NCBI RefSeq assembly: GCF_018619475.1
Contig: NZ_JAHFZG010000002.1
Coordinates: 124,001-188,000, forward strand
Source of the DNA: Rhodomicrobium sp. Az07
Lineage (GTDB): Bacteria > Pseudomonadota > Alphaproteobacteria > Rhizobiales > Rhodomicrobiaceae
Direction of reading: 5' to 3'
Length of the DNA stretch: 64,000 nucleotides
This document shows, piece after piece, positions 48,253 through 56,504 of the stretch (positions are counted from its first letter, which is position 1; every line of letters starts with the position of its first letter). The notes beneath the pieces are model-generated. The model ran no database searches. It was given only the letters and a program-made list of their open reading frames with translations, and was not told where the DNA came from. The position numbers and the translations under genes are program-made.

Positions 48253-48423
48253 ATGCGTACCCTTGCCTTCTTGTCTGTCCTGCAAAGCATGACGACAGGC
48301 GCGTATATCGCGTCGTGCGTGGAAGCGCGCGCGTCAGCGGTCGAGTGGGTTTTCGCGATCTGCCTTGCGATCATGAGCGCGGCCTTTGCCTTTTACGTCG
48401 CCATCGAACATGACGGGCGCTGA
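48253..48423 (+). CDS. Small membrane protein, 56 residues
   Basis: ATG at 48253 with GAGG 5 bases before. The product has two hydrophobic stretches: RTLAFLSVLQSMTTGAYIAS and VEWVFAICLAIMSAAFAFYV, ending AIEHDGR. The 3' half overlaps the 3' end of the glycosylase gene on the other strand by 90 bases. The ribosome site and hydrophobic pattern favour a real gene; no family is known to me. Confidence 0.5.
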   Translation: MRTLAFLSVLQSMTTGAYIASCVEARASAVEWVFAICLAIMSAAFAFYVAIEHDGR

Positions 48424-49068
48424 GTGCCCGCTTCCGGAACGCGGCTTGCCCTGTCCGTTGAGCGCGGCCGGACCGCTCAGAAAACGGCTGCCCTTCAGAT
48501 AGAACCTGAGCGGGAGATGCGCGTCGCGCGTGATGCCGATGCGCGTGCTCGTGCCGATATCGCCGCTGCCGATAATGCCGCTCGCCCCGCCGTCGGCGCC
48601 GAGCCAGAGCGCACCGCGCGCGCAGAGATCTGCGCCGTCGTGGCTTCGGTCGATCGCGAGCGCGCCGGCGAGCCGCCCCGGCCCCCTCAGCAGATCGCGC
48701 GTCGGCACATCGCCGCGATGGCGCTGCATGGCGTCAAGCCCGCTCAAAGGTTCAGCCGCCCGGATAAGCACCGCCTCGCCGACACCGACGGCAGCGTTCG
48801 TCACGTTCAGCATCCAGCACACGCCATAGGCGCGATACACATAGGCGTGGCCCGGCGGCCCGAACATCGCGCGGTTGCGCGGCGTCGGACCGCGAAACGC
48901 GTGACACGCCGCGTCGTCGGCAAGATAAGCCTCGGTCTCGACGATGCGCGCCACGGCGAGCGCGTCGGGAAGCGCGCGCAGCACGAGCTTGCCTATGAGA
49001 AAGCGGGCGAGGTTCGCGGTGTCGGCCGGAAGCTCGTCGCGGGAAATCGGGCGCGCGATCACTTGCAT
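48334..49068 (-). CDS. 3-methyladenine DNA glycosylase (AAG/MPG family)
   Basis: 244 residues. It removes alkylated purines. Family blocks: VARIVETEAYLADDAACHAF with the catalytic Glu, GPTPRNRAMFGPPGHAYVYR, AYGVCWMLNVTNAAVGVGEA, VLIRAAEPLSG and LLRGPGRLAGALAI. The normal C-terminus is around FYLKGSRFLSGPAALN; here about 38 further basic residues follow (ending KADRENPLDR), read through the antisense of the small membrane-protein gene. The extension may be recent stop-codon loss. The start is the ATG at 49068, immediately before the conserved part. Confidence 0.9.
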   Translation of the reverse strand: MQVIARPISRDELPADTANLARFLIGKLVLRALPDALAVARIVETEAYLADDAACHAFRGPTPRNRAMFGPPGHAYVYRAYGVCWMLNVTNAAVGVGEAVLIRAAEPLSGLDAMQRHRGDVPTRDLLRGPGRLAGALAIDRSHDGADLCARGALWLGADGGASGIIGSGDIGTSTRIGITRDAHLPLRFYLKGSRFLSGPAALNGQGKPRSGSGHSAPVMFDGDVKGKGRAHDRKADRENPLDR

Positions 49069-49145
49069 CGAACGCCATCATAGAAAAAGACGAGGCGACC
49101 GCCAACCCTCCGCGCCATTTGGATCGACGGTCGACAGCGAAGCGT

Positions 49146-50162
49146 TTACGGGCCACCGCGACCGCCGACCGCGCCGAAGATCTGCCCCGTCGAGTAGCTC
49201 GGCTCCCCTGACGCGAGCAGCACGTAGAGCGAGGCGAGTTCGGCGGGCTGTCCGGGCCGTTCCAGCGGCGTATTCGCTCCGAATTCGGGAAGGTCCTCGC
49301 GAAACTGGCCGCCCGTAACTTGCAGCGGCGTCCACACCGGCCCCGGCGCGACGCCGTTCACGCGGATGCCTCGCGGCGCAAGCTGCTTCGCCAGACCTTT
49401 CGTGAAGATCATGATCGCGCCTTTGGTCGTCGCATAATCGAGGATGTGAGGCGATGGGTCGTAGGCGTTGACCGATGTTGTGTTGATGATGGTCGAACCC
49501 GGCTTCAGATGCGGCACGGCGGCCTTTGTGATCCAGAACATCGCGTAGACGTTGGTCTTGAACGTTTCGTCGAACTCCGCCGTGGTGATGTCTTCGAGAC
49601 GCTCTCTCGCGAACTGGCGCGCGGCGTTGTTCACAACGATGTCGAGGCCGCCAAGCTTCTCCGCCGCCTCGTTGACGAGACGCCCGCAAAACGCCTCGCT
49701 CTTTATGTCGCCGGGGATCTGCACGGCGTTGCGGCCCGCCTCGCGGATCAGATCGGCCACATCGCGCGCGTCCGGCTCTTCATAAGGGAGATAGTTGATG
49801 GCGACGTCCGCCCCCTCGCGGGCGAAAGCGATCGCGGCGGCCCTCCCGATCCCGGAATCGCCGCCGGTCACGAGCGCCTTGCGGCCGGAGAGCCGACCCG
49901 AACCGCGATAGGACTTCTCGCCGCAATCGGGCACCGGAGTCATGTCGCGGTTGAGGCCGGGCCATGGCTGCTGCTGCTTTTCGAAAGGCGGCTTTGGATA
50001 GAGACCCACCGGATCGGCGAGACCGCGCGGCTGCGATCCGCCCCCCGCCTGCGCCTGAGGCTGCTGCGTTTTCTGTGCAAATGCCGGTCCGGCGACGGCG
50101 GCGGCCAGTCCGCCGGCAACGCCCCCGACCACGGCCCGGCGTGACGTATCGTTCAACGGCAT
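49146..50162 (-). CDS. SDR-family oxidoreductase with Tat signal
   Basis: 338 residues. The N-terminus SRRAVVGGVAGGLAAAVAG fits a twin-arginine-type signal, followed by a Gln/Pro-rich linker to about residue 90. The SDR core has the NAD(P) site ALVTGGDSGIGRAAAIAFA, NNAARQF, the catalytic Ser in INTTSVNAYDPS and YATTKGA (Tyr-x3-Lys). It resembles YghA-type dehydrogenases (PGLNRDMTPVPDCGEKSYRG). Export folded with its nucleotide would need Tat. AAGGAG precedes the ATG at 50162. Substrate unknown. Confidence 0.88.
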   Translation of the reverse strand: MPLNDTSRRAVVGGVAGGLAAAVAGPAFAQKTQQPQAQAGGGSQPRGLADPVGLYPKPPFEKQQQPWPGLNRDMTPVPDCGEKSYRGSGRLSGRKALVTGGDSGIGRAAAIAFAREGADVAINYLPYEEPDARDVADLIREAGRNAVQIPGDIKSEAFCGRLVNEAAEKLGGLDIVVNNAARQFARERLEDITTAEFDETFKTNVYAMFWITKAAVPHLKPGSTIINTTSVNAYDPSPHILDYATTKGAIMIFTKGLAKQLAPRGIRVNGVAPGPVWTPLQVTGGQFREDLPEFGANTPLERPGQPAELASLYVLLASGEPSYSTGQIFGAVGGRGGP

Positions 50163-50259
50163 GAATGCTCCTTCTTCGAATGACAGGGTTTCGAAGAGAA
50201 CACACGGAACCGCGATTTGATTGCTCGTGCCGGCTGCAAGTCGAAGGCAGCGTCGACGA

Positions 50260-51174
50260 CTATTCCTCGCCGCTTGCGATTTCCACGTCGCCTTTTTCCA
50301 CGCGCTCCATGACGCGGTCGGCTTCCATGTCCGAGCGCGATTCATGATATTCGAGGCGCGACAGCGGCTCGGCGTGCGCCGGATCGGCGAGAATCGCGGC
50401 AAGGCTGTCGGCGAGGATCGCGGCCCATTCGATCTGCCCGGCCTCATCGCGGATGAGATCCTGGCGGACCTCGACGAGCACGTTCGGCAGGCCGCGCAGC
50501 GTTGCGTGGCGGAAGATGGTGTCGTTGCGCAGATGCCCGGAATAAGGCTCGTTGTCGCCGATTTCGAGGCCGGTGCGCTCGCGGAGCTGTTTCAGCGTGG
50601 GGATGGGCAGGCGCGGATCGCTATCCCACAGCACGGCCGCGTGCCATTTGCGCGGGATTCCGCGCCAGACATTCGTGAAGCTGTGCATGGAAAAGATGAC
50701 GGGGATCTTGTCGCGCGCAAGCATGGCGTCGATCTCGGCGGCAATGGCGGCGTGGTAGGGCTGGAAATACGCCCGCATGCGCCGCGCCATCTCGGCCTCG
50801 TCGACATGGGTATTGCCCGGAACGAGCGCGCCATCGGAAATGCGCATGATGAGCGTCGGATCGTCTTCCCCGCGATTGGGATCGATGAGAAGCCGCGAGA
50901 AGCGCGTCGAAATGACGGTGGCGCGGAGGCGGCGGCCGATCTCGCGCGCGACGCCGAGCGCGCCGATGTCATAGGCGATGTGTCGGTTGAGTTGGACATC
51001 GTCGAGGCCGAGCGTGCCGTATTCGGGCGGCAGCAGGTTCGTCGCGTGATCGCACAGGACGAGCAACCGCGTGTCCGGGTCGCCGGGCGAGACTTCGAAG
51101 CTTTTCCAGCGCTCGCCGCTCGTTGCCGTTTTGGGGCCGGGTGTCGATTCTATGGATGGAGGCTCAGATAACAT
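50260..51174 (-). CDS. N-formylglutamate amidohydrolase family protein
   Basis: 304 residues from the ATG at 51174. The family removes the formyl group of N-formylglutamate at the end of histidine degradation, or acts on related formyl or acyl amides. Motifs: LLVLCDHATNLLPPEYG, LLIDPNRGEDDPTLI, PVIFSMHSFTNVW and VLVEVRQDLIRDEAGQI. No hut genes are adjacent, so its substrate is uncertain. The start follows GAG; a longer frame to 51327 overlaps the palindromic elements. Confidence 0.87.
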   Translation of the reverse strand: MLSEPPSIESTPGPKTATSGERWKSFEVSPGDPDTRLLVLCDHATNLLPPEYGTLGLDDVQLNRHIAYDIGALGVAREIGRRLRATVISTRFSRLLIDPNRGEDDPTLIMRISDGALVPGNTHVDEAEMARRMRAYFQPYHAAIAAEIDAMLARDKIPVIFSMHSFTNVWRGIPRKWHAAVLWDSDPRLPIPTLKQLRERTGLEIGDNEPYSGHLRNDTIFRHATLRGLPNVLVEVRQDLIRDEAGQIEWAAILADSLAAILADPAHAEPLSRLEYHESRSDMEADRVMERVEKGDVEIASGEE

Positions 51175-51241
51175 GCCGCTCAATATTGTGGGCCCCGAGC
51201 GATTTTGCTCCCCCGGCGGCGAAACTTGCGTGTGTGGGCTT

Positions 51242-51318
51242 CTAGTGGTCCGATCCCGACATTTGCATCCCTTTGCAGCAGGCTTGCGAGCAAATGTCGG
51301 GATCGAAAGGACCACTAG
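51242..51318. repeat. Palindromic element, copy 1 (about 77 bp)
   Basis: A 25-bp stem begins CTAGTGGTCC and ends GGACCACTAG. A four-base bulge (GAAA) sits in the right arm 10 bases from the end. The inner stem includes GACATTTGC. The loop of about 23 bases contains TTGCAGC. The same layout recurs 13 bases downstream in inverted orientation. Confidence 0.9.
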
Positions 51319-51331
51319 CAACACCATAGTT

Positions 51332-51409
51332 CTAGTGGAGCTTCAGAAATTGACATTTGAGCGAGAACCCGCTGCAACCGGAACTCAAATGTCAATTTCG
51401 CTCCACTAG
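51332..51409. repeat. Palindromic element, copy 2, inverted (about 78 bp)
   Basis: A 26-bp stem begins CTAGTGGAGC and ends GCTCCACTAG. A four-base bulge (TTCA) is in the left arm, and the inner stem includes GACATTTGAG. Read from the other strand, termini, bulge place, inner stem and the TTGCAGC loop motif align with copy 1. The stem differs at several positions, but each change is matched by its pairing partner. Confidence 0.9.
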
Positions 51410-51554
51410 CTGTGGCCAATAAACCACTTTTCCGCGCGGGAGTTCAAGCCCCGTGCCCGTAGGGGGCATCCGAACGGCACGGCGACGCGCGAAGGTCGCT
51501 CATGCCCGCAAGCAGAGGCTTGCGCAAGCGCCGTAACCGCAGCATGGTCTGCGC

Positions 51555-53453
51555 ATGCTGCATATCAATGAACTTTCATACCGCATCGAGGGGCGGCCGC
51601 TGTTCGAGAACGCCACGGCGGCGATTCCGGAAGGGCACAAGGTCGGCCTCGTCGGGCGCAACGGCACCGGCAAGACGACGCTTCTGCGCCTGATCGCCGG
51701 CGAGATCGCGCCCGATGGCGGAAGCATCGGCTTCCCGAAGAATGCGCGCCTCGCGCATGTTTCGCAGGAAGCGCCGGGCGGCCCGGAAACGCTGCTCGAA
51801 ACGGTGCTCGCCGCGCATACCGAACTTGCGACGCTCGCCGCCGAGGCCGAGACGGCGCACGATCCGCATCGCATCGGCGAAATTCACACGCGCCTTTCCG
51901 ACCTCGACGCGCATTCCGCACCGTCTCGCGCCGCGCGCATCCTGTCGGGGCTCGGCTTCGACGAGGCGGCGCAGCAGCGCTCGTGCAGCGAGTTTTCGGG
52001 CGGATGGCGCATGCGCGTCGCGCTGGCGGGGGCGCTGTTCGCCGCGCCCGACATCCTTCTTCTCGACGAGCCGACAAACTATCTCGACCTCGAAGGCGTG
52101 CTCTGGCTCGAAGATTTCATCGCGAACTATCCCTATACTGTCCTGATCGTCAGCCACGACCGCGATCTGCTGAACAACGCGGTCGACAGCATCCTGCATC
52201 TGACGGAGAAGCGCCTATCGCTTTATTCCGGCGGTTACGACCGCTTCGAGGAGACGCGCCGCGAACAACAACGCCTGCAACTGAAGCTGAAAAAGAGCCA
52301 GGACGACCAGCGCCGCCACATGGAGGCGTTCGTGGAGCGCTTCCGGGCGAAGGCCACGAAGGCGAAGCAGGCGCAAAGCCGCCTCAAGGCGCTGGCGAAG
52401 CTTCAGCCCATCGCCGCCGAGGTCGACGCGCAGGTGGTGCCGTTCCGCTTTCCGTCCCCGGAGCGCCCGCTCGCGAACCCGCTCATCCGCATCGAGGGCG
52501 CGAGCGTCGGCTACGACCCCGAGCGCCCGATCCTGCGCGGCATCAATTTGCGCCTCGACGCCGACGACCGCGTGGGGCTGCTCGGCGCGAACGGCAACGG
52601 GAAGTCGACCCTCGCGAAGCTGCTTTGCGGCAAGCTCGCCCCCCTCGAAGGCCAGCGGCGCGGGTCGAACAAGCTCGAATACGGCTATTTCGCACAGCAT
52701 CAGCTCGACGAGCTTCGGCCTAAGCTTTCGGCTTACGATCACATCGCCGAACTCATGCCCGACGCAACGGAGTCGCAGAAGCGCGCGAAGGTGGCGTCCA
52801 TCGGCTTCGGCGCGGACAAGGCGGACACGGCGTCGGAGAAGCTGTCCGGCGGCGAGAAGGCGCGGCTTCTGTTCGCGCTCGCCACGTTCCACGCGCCGCA
52901 TCTCCTCATCCTCGACGAGCCGACGAACCATCTCGACGTCGACAGCCGCGAGGAGCTGATCCACGCGCTGAACGACTACGAAGGCGCTGTGATCCTCATC
53001 AGCCATGACCGGCATTTGCTGGAAGCGACGGTGGATCGCCTGTGGGTTGTCCGCAACGGCACGGTGGCGCCCTATGACGGCGACCTCGAAAGCTATCGCG
53101 CGGAAAGCCTTGCTGCGGCGAGGCAGGCCGCAAGGAGCGGCTCCGGCGGCGAGCGCCCGGCGGAGGCGAAGAAGAGCCGTGAGGAGGAGCGCCGCCAGAC
53201 CGCGCAGCGCCGCGCCGAACTCGCACCGCTCAAGAAGCAGATGACCGACCTCGAAAAGTGGGTTCACGATCTCCAGAAGAAGATGGCGGCCATCGACGCG
53301 CGGCTTGCCGATCACACGCTTTACGAGCGCGAGCCGGACAAGGCGCGCGATCTCACGCTCGACCGCGCGGCCTTGCTGAAGGATCTCAAGGCCGCCGAGG
53401 ATGCGTGGTTCGAGGCGTCGCTCGCCTATGAAGAGGCCGCCGCCGCCATTTGA
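51555..53453 (+). CDS. ABC-F family ATPase
   Basis: 632 residues with two ABC cassettes and no membrane segments. First cassette: GLVGRNGTGKTTLLRLIAGE, SGGWRMRVALAGALF, LLLDEPTNYLDLE. Second cassette: LLGANGNGKSTLAKLLCGK, LSGGEKARLLFALA, LILDEPTNHLDVDS. The linker between them is highly charged, as in ABC-F proteins that bind the ribosomal E site and relieve stalls. The C-terminal coiled coil (KKSREEERRQTAQRRAEL, TDLEKWVHDLQKKMA) resembles YheS/Uup. Subgroup cannot be fixed by eye. Confidence 0.94.
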   Translation: MLHINELSYRIEGRPLFENATAAIPEGHKVGLVGRNGTGKTTLLRLIAGEIAPDGGSIGFPKNARLAHVSQEAPGGPETLLETVLAAHTELATLAAEAETAHDPHRIGEIHTRLSDLDAHSAPSRAARILSGLGFDEAAQQRSCSEFSGGWRMRVALAGALFAAPDILLLDEPTNYLDLEGVLWLEDFIANYPYTVLIVSHDRDLLNNAVDSILHLTEKRLSLYSGGYDRFEETRREQQRLQLKLKKSQDDQRRHMEAFVERFRAKATKAKQAQSRLKALAKLQPIAAEVDAQVVPFRFPSPERPLANPLIRIEGASVGYDPERPILRGINLRLDADDRVGLLGANGNGKSTLAKLLCGKLAPLEGQRRGSNKLEYGYFAQHQLDELRPKLSAYDHIAELMPDATESQKRAKVASIGFGADKADTASEKLSGGEKARLLFALATFHAPHLLILDEPTNHLDVDSREELIHALNDYEGAVILISHDRHLLEATVDRLWVVRNGTVAPYDGDLESYRAESLAAARQAARSGSGGERPAEAKKSREEERRQTAQRRAELAPLKKQMTDLEKWVHDLQKKMAAIDARLADHTLYEREPDKARDLTLDRAALLKDLKAAEDAWFEASLAYEEAAAAI

Positions 53454-53482
53454 CAGCGGCTTCTCTCAGAATCAGCGTTGCG

Positions 53483-55012
53483 TCAATCCTTGATCCAGAC
53501 CTCAACGCGGCGGTTCGCGTTCTGACCCGCTTCCGACGTGTTGCATCCCACCGGCAGAAGACTTCCATATCCTTTGACGGTGATCCTGTTGGCCGGCACG
53601 CCTTCCGCGACGAGGGCATTCTTGAAGCTCGTCGCGCGATTGAGCGAAAGCGCCTTGTTCGTCTCGAAAGCGCCTGTCCCGTCCGTGAAGCCGAGGAGAA
53701 GCAAATCCTTGCCGCTCACCTCGCTGTTGAGGAAGCGCGCAAGGCGCGGAATGTCCTGCATCGCCTTGTCGTCCAGAGCCGCGGAGTTCCTGCTGAAGCG
53801 GAAGTTCACCGACAGGCGCCGGCCCGACTTCACGTCGCCCGTCAGATCGCGCATGAGGGCGAAACTGAAGTCCTTCTCGGCGACCAGAAAAGCGGGCCAG
53901 ACGCGCCCGGCCTGCTGGTCGAACGTCTGAAGATCGATGTGCTGGTTGATGAAACCGGCACCGGAAATGATGTCCTGCGCCTTGTCCGAGAGCGCATAGG
54001 CGAGGAGCTTGTCGCCGAGCGGCCCGGTTTTGCCGCTGTAGAGATAGAGACGGCGCGAAAGGGGATATTCTTCGGTCTTCACCGAAAAGACATCCGGCGA
54101 GGAGACGATCCCGCAACTCGAAGCGACCGCGAGCGGCTTCGCGTTGCGGATATAGGCAAAGCCCGAAAAGCCGATCCCGTTCGGATCGCGCGCGGTCTCG
54201 TCCGAAAGGTCGGGGCTCGATTCGAAGCGCTTGGCGCCTGGCGCCAGTTTCAGCTTGAGGGGCGAGAGCACGAGGCTGTTGAAGGTGTCGTAGGTGCCGG
54301 ATTTGGCATCGCGCGCGTATATGTGGATCGGGCCGGGATTGCCGCCGACCTCTTTCCAGTCCTTGATATCGCCCGAAAAGATCTTGGCGATCTGTTCGAG
54401 GCTCAACGTCTTCACCGGATTGTTCGGCGAAACGAACACCACGATGCCATCGAGCGCGAAGACATGCGTCTTGAGCGGGATACCCGCGGCGGCGACGGCC
54501 TTGGCTTCATCGGCCTTGATGGGTCGCGACATGGCGCCGATCTGGGCCTTGCCTTCGATCAGTCCTTTGGGCGCGGTGCCCGTTCCGTGCGACTTGAGGT
54601 CGACGATGGCGACATCCTTCCCGCTGGCGTCGGAAAGCTTGAACACCACTTCCTCCGGATCGGAGCCGACGACCTTTTCCGCGACGAATCCCTCCTCCTC
54701 GGCAAAGCGTTCCACGGTGCTCGGCATGAGCTGCGCGCCGATGGTGTTCGAGCCGTGAATTCCAAGCGTGGCGATCAGAGGCTTCGGACAGGATGGGCCG
54801 GTGCATTCGAACTTCGCGCTTTCCAGCGCCATCATGCCGAATTTGTCGGACCGGATCACGAAGGATGAAGAGTCGGCGGCGACAAGCTCGCCGATCACGG
54901 TCAGGCCGCCGCCGCGAAGGGTGAGAGTGACATCCTCCGCGTTCACGGGTGCGAAGGACGCGGCAAGGACCAGGGCCGATGCGCTGGCTCGGCAAGCATT
55001 TCGGATGGACAT
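53483..55012 (-). CDS. PstS-like phosphate-binding domain fused to OmpA domain
   Basis: 509 residues, exported (signal ALVLAASFAPVNA). Residues about 80-370 resemble PstS-type periplasmic binding proteins: LGIHGSNTIGAQLMPSTVER, AIVDLKSHGTGTAPKGLIEG, IGAMSRPIKADEAKA, IVVFVSPNNPVKTLSLEQIA and ARDAKSGTYDTFNSLVLSPL. The C-terminal 110 residues are an OmpA domain: NFRFSRNSAALDDKAMQDI, LLLGFTDGTGAF, NKALSLNRATSFKNAL and NANRRVEVWIKD, which binds peptidoglycan. The fusion would hold a substrate-binding domain on the cell wall. No ABC permease is near. GAGG lies 5 bases before the ATG. Confidence 0.9.
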   Translation of the reverse strand: MSIRNACRASASALVLAASFAPVNAEDVTLTLRGGGLTVIGELVAADSSSFVIRSDKFGMMALESAKFECTGPSCPKPLIATLGIHGSNTIGAQLMPSTVERFAEEEGFVAEKVVGSDPEEVVFKLSDASGKDVAIVDLKSHGTGTAPKGLIEGKAQIGAMSRPIKADEAKAVAAAGIPLKTHVFALDGIVVFVSPNNPVKTLSLEQIAKIFSGDIKDWKEVGGNPGPIHIYARDAKSGTYDTFNSLVLSPLKLKLAPGAKRFESSPDLSDETARDPNGIGFSGFAYIRNAKPLAVASSCGIVSSPDVFSVKTEEYPLSRRLYLYSGKTGPLGDKLLAYALSDKAQDIISGAGFINQHIDLQTFDQQAGRVWPAFLVAEKDFSFALMRDLTGDVKSGRRLSVNFRFSRNSAALDDKAMQDIPRLARFLNSEVSGKDLLLLGFTDGTGAFETNKALSLNRATSFKNALVAEGVPANRITVKGYGSLLPVGCNTSEAGQNANRRVEVWIKD

Positions 55013-55055
55013 GGAAACCTCGAGAACCTTGGGCCGATAGGCGTTTCGAATTGGA

Positions 55056-55865
55056 TCAGCGGGTGAGGATGAGTTGCGGGAGGGCCTTGGAACTGTAGCG
55101 GGCGTTCGGGTCGGTCGGTTGCCCGCAGGGAAGCGGCGCGAAAGAGCCCCGCATGCGCGAAGCGCTGCCGTTCGGCCGCCAGACGGTGACGCGGTATTCG
55201 AGATCTGCGTAAAGCCCGGTTCCGCAGCTGTCGGGCTCTTGCGGGATCCGCGCGCGACTTTCGTAATCGAGGGCGAGCTTGACCACGCCCGAGGCCTGAC
55301 CCGTTTCGTGAATGAAAGTGTAGACTTCGAGCTGGTCGCCTTCGCCGGTGCCTTCCGCAGCGCTCGTCATCAGGCCGTGACCGCGGTTGTCGCGCCTCCG
55401 CCGCTCCTCCGCCTGCCATCGGCTCGAAGGCGCGCCCGCCCAGACATGCCCGACGTCACTGAAATCGGCGGCATATTCGAACGCATGGAGATCGAGGTTG
55501 GCGCGGCCGCGCCAGAGGAGCGCAACCTTCGTCACGCGTTCCAGATCGATCGTTCTGAGCTGCGTCTGAACTTCCGACCCATCGGGAAAAGTTAATTTGA
55601 GCGGCGGCTTTTCGCCGAGATAACAGTCGAACAGCAAGGTAAGCGCGCCGTTTTCGTCGAGCGCCCGAACGAGCGTGAGGCTGTCGTAGCGCACCTGAAC
55701 TCGCCCACTCGGAAAGCAGGGAGCGGCGACTGAAATCCGCGAAAGCCCCGCACTGACCGGCTCGACGCTCACACTGGGCTCGCAACCGGCAAGGGAGGGC
55801 GAAGACGCGGCGAACAGGCACACGACCATACAAGAGCCCGCGAACCACGATGCGCGGCTATTCAT
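55056..55865 (-). CDS. Secreted protein of unknown function
   Basis: 269 residues from the ATG at 55865 (a longer frame starts at 55901). A signal peptide, WFAGSCMVVCLFAASSPSLAG, is followed by a beta-rich region with paired cysteines (CEPSVSVEPVSAG, VAAPCFPSGRVQVRY, FDCYLGEKPP, PDSCGTGLYADL, APLPCGQP), suggesting periplasmic disulfides. The stretch VALLWRGRANLDLHAFEYAA is reminiscent of proteins with a YfaP-like DUF2135 fold, but I cannot assign a family with confidence. It lies 43 bases upstream of the PstS-OmpA gene in the same direction, so the two may act together. Confidence 0.7.
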   Translation of the reverse strand: MNSRASWFAGSCMVVCLFAASSPSLAGCEPSVSVEPVSAGLSRISVAAPCFPSGRVQVRYDSLTLVRALDENGALTLLFDCYLGEKPPLKLTFPDGSEVQTQLRTIDLERVTKVALLWRGRANLDLHAFEYAADFSDVGHVWAGAPSSRWQAEERRRRDNRGHGLMTSAAEGTGEGDQLEVYTFIHETGQASGVVKLALDYESRARIPQEPDSCGTGLYADLEYRVTVWRPNGSASRMRGSFAPLPCGQPTDPNARYSSKALPQLILTR

Positions 55866-56049
55866 GAGTTCGGTCCCACCTTGAACTCGACTACGCTTCA
55901 TTGCATACGATCATATTTATGTGATAATGATACGACAATCTAATTCTCAAACAGACTCCGCATCTCTCGCTGCACGCCGGGAAGGCGGAGCTTGCCGCGT
56001 GCGGGGTGTACATAACGCGTTTACGCGCCTGCACCGAACAGCAATTTGC

Positions 56050-56140
56050 GCCCGCGGCCATGAGGGCAAGGCCGTCCGGCAGGCGATCCGCAAGGCCGGG
56101 GCAAGGCTCTTGTTCTTACCGCCCTATTCCCCCGACAACG
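56050..56140 (+). pseudogene. IS630-family transposase remnant
   Basis: About 30 codons read GHEGKAVRQAIRKAGARLLF and then LPPYSPDN, the conserved block before the last catalytic Glu of IS630-type DDE transposases. The sequence breaks off after PDN, and the rest of the element is missing. Its right end runs into the 3' end of the arsC-like gene on the other strand. Confidence 0.8.
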
Positions 56141-56504
56141 TTCGCGCGTCTCTGGTGGCTGGCAACGCCGCGTCATAGACCTCCGGCTTGAAGCCGACGA
56201 GCGTCTTCTCGCCGAGGTCAAGCACCGGCCGCTTGATGATCGACGGATTCGCCAGCATCAGCGCCACCGCCTTGGTCTCATCGATGTTTTCCTTGTCGGC
56301 GTCCGGAAGCTTGCGAAACGTCGTCCCTGCGCGGTTGAGCAGCGCTTCCCAGCCATGCTCCTTCACGAAGCGGCGGACGAGCGCTTCGTCCGCCCCAGCA
56401 GTCTTGTAGTCGTGAAAGGCATGGTCCACGCCGCGCTCTTCGAGCCACGCGCGCGCTTTCTTCACGGTCGAGCAGTTCTTGATGCCGTACATGATCGGGG
56501 TCAT
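56124..56504 (-). CDS. ArsC/Spx-family reductase-like protein
   Basis: 126 residues. It starts MTPIMYGIKNCSTVKKARAW with the single redox Cys of the YffB/ArsC group (KNCSTVKKA). Typical blocks follow: GVDHAFHDYKT, LNRAGTTFRKLPD and NPSIIKRPVLDLG. The likely role is a glutathione-linked thiol reductase, not proven arsenate reduction; no ars operon is present. The start overlaps the rlmB stop (ATGA). The final ten or so residues (TRDARTLSGE) continue into the IS630 remnant and are probably not original. Confidence 0.87.
   Translation of the reverse strand: MTPIMYGIKNCSTVKKARAWLEERGVDHAFHDYKTAGADEALVRRFVKEHGWEALLNRAGTTFRKLPDADKENIDETKAVALMLANPSIIKRPVLDLGEKTLVGFKPEVYDAALPATRDARTLSGE

Larger units (their letters stand above)
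51175..51554. other. Intergenic region with two palindromic elements
   Basis: This 380-base gap separates the divergent N-formylglutamate amidohydrolase and ABC-F genes. Its centre is taken by two large palindromes, described separately. The remainder, 51410-51554, should hold the promoter of the ABC-F gene. Confidence 0.5.
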
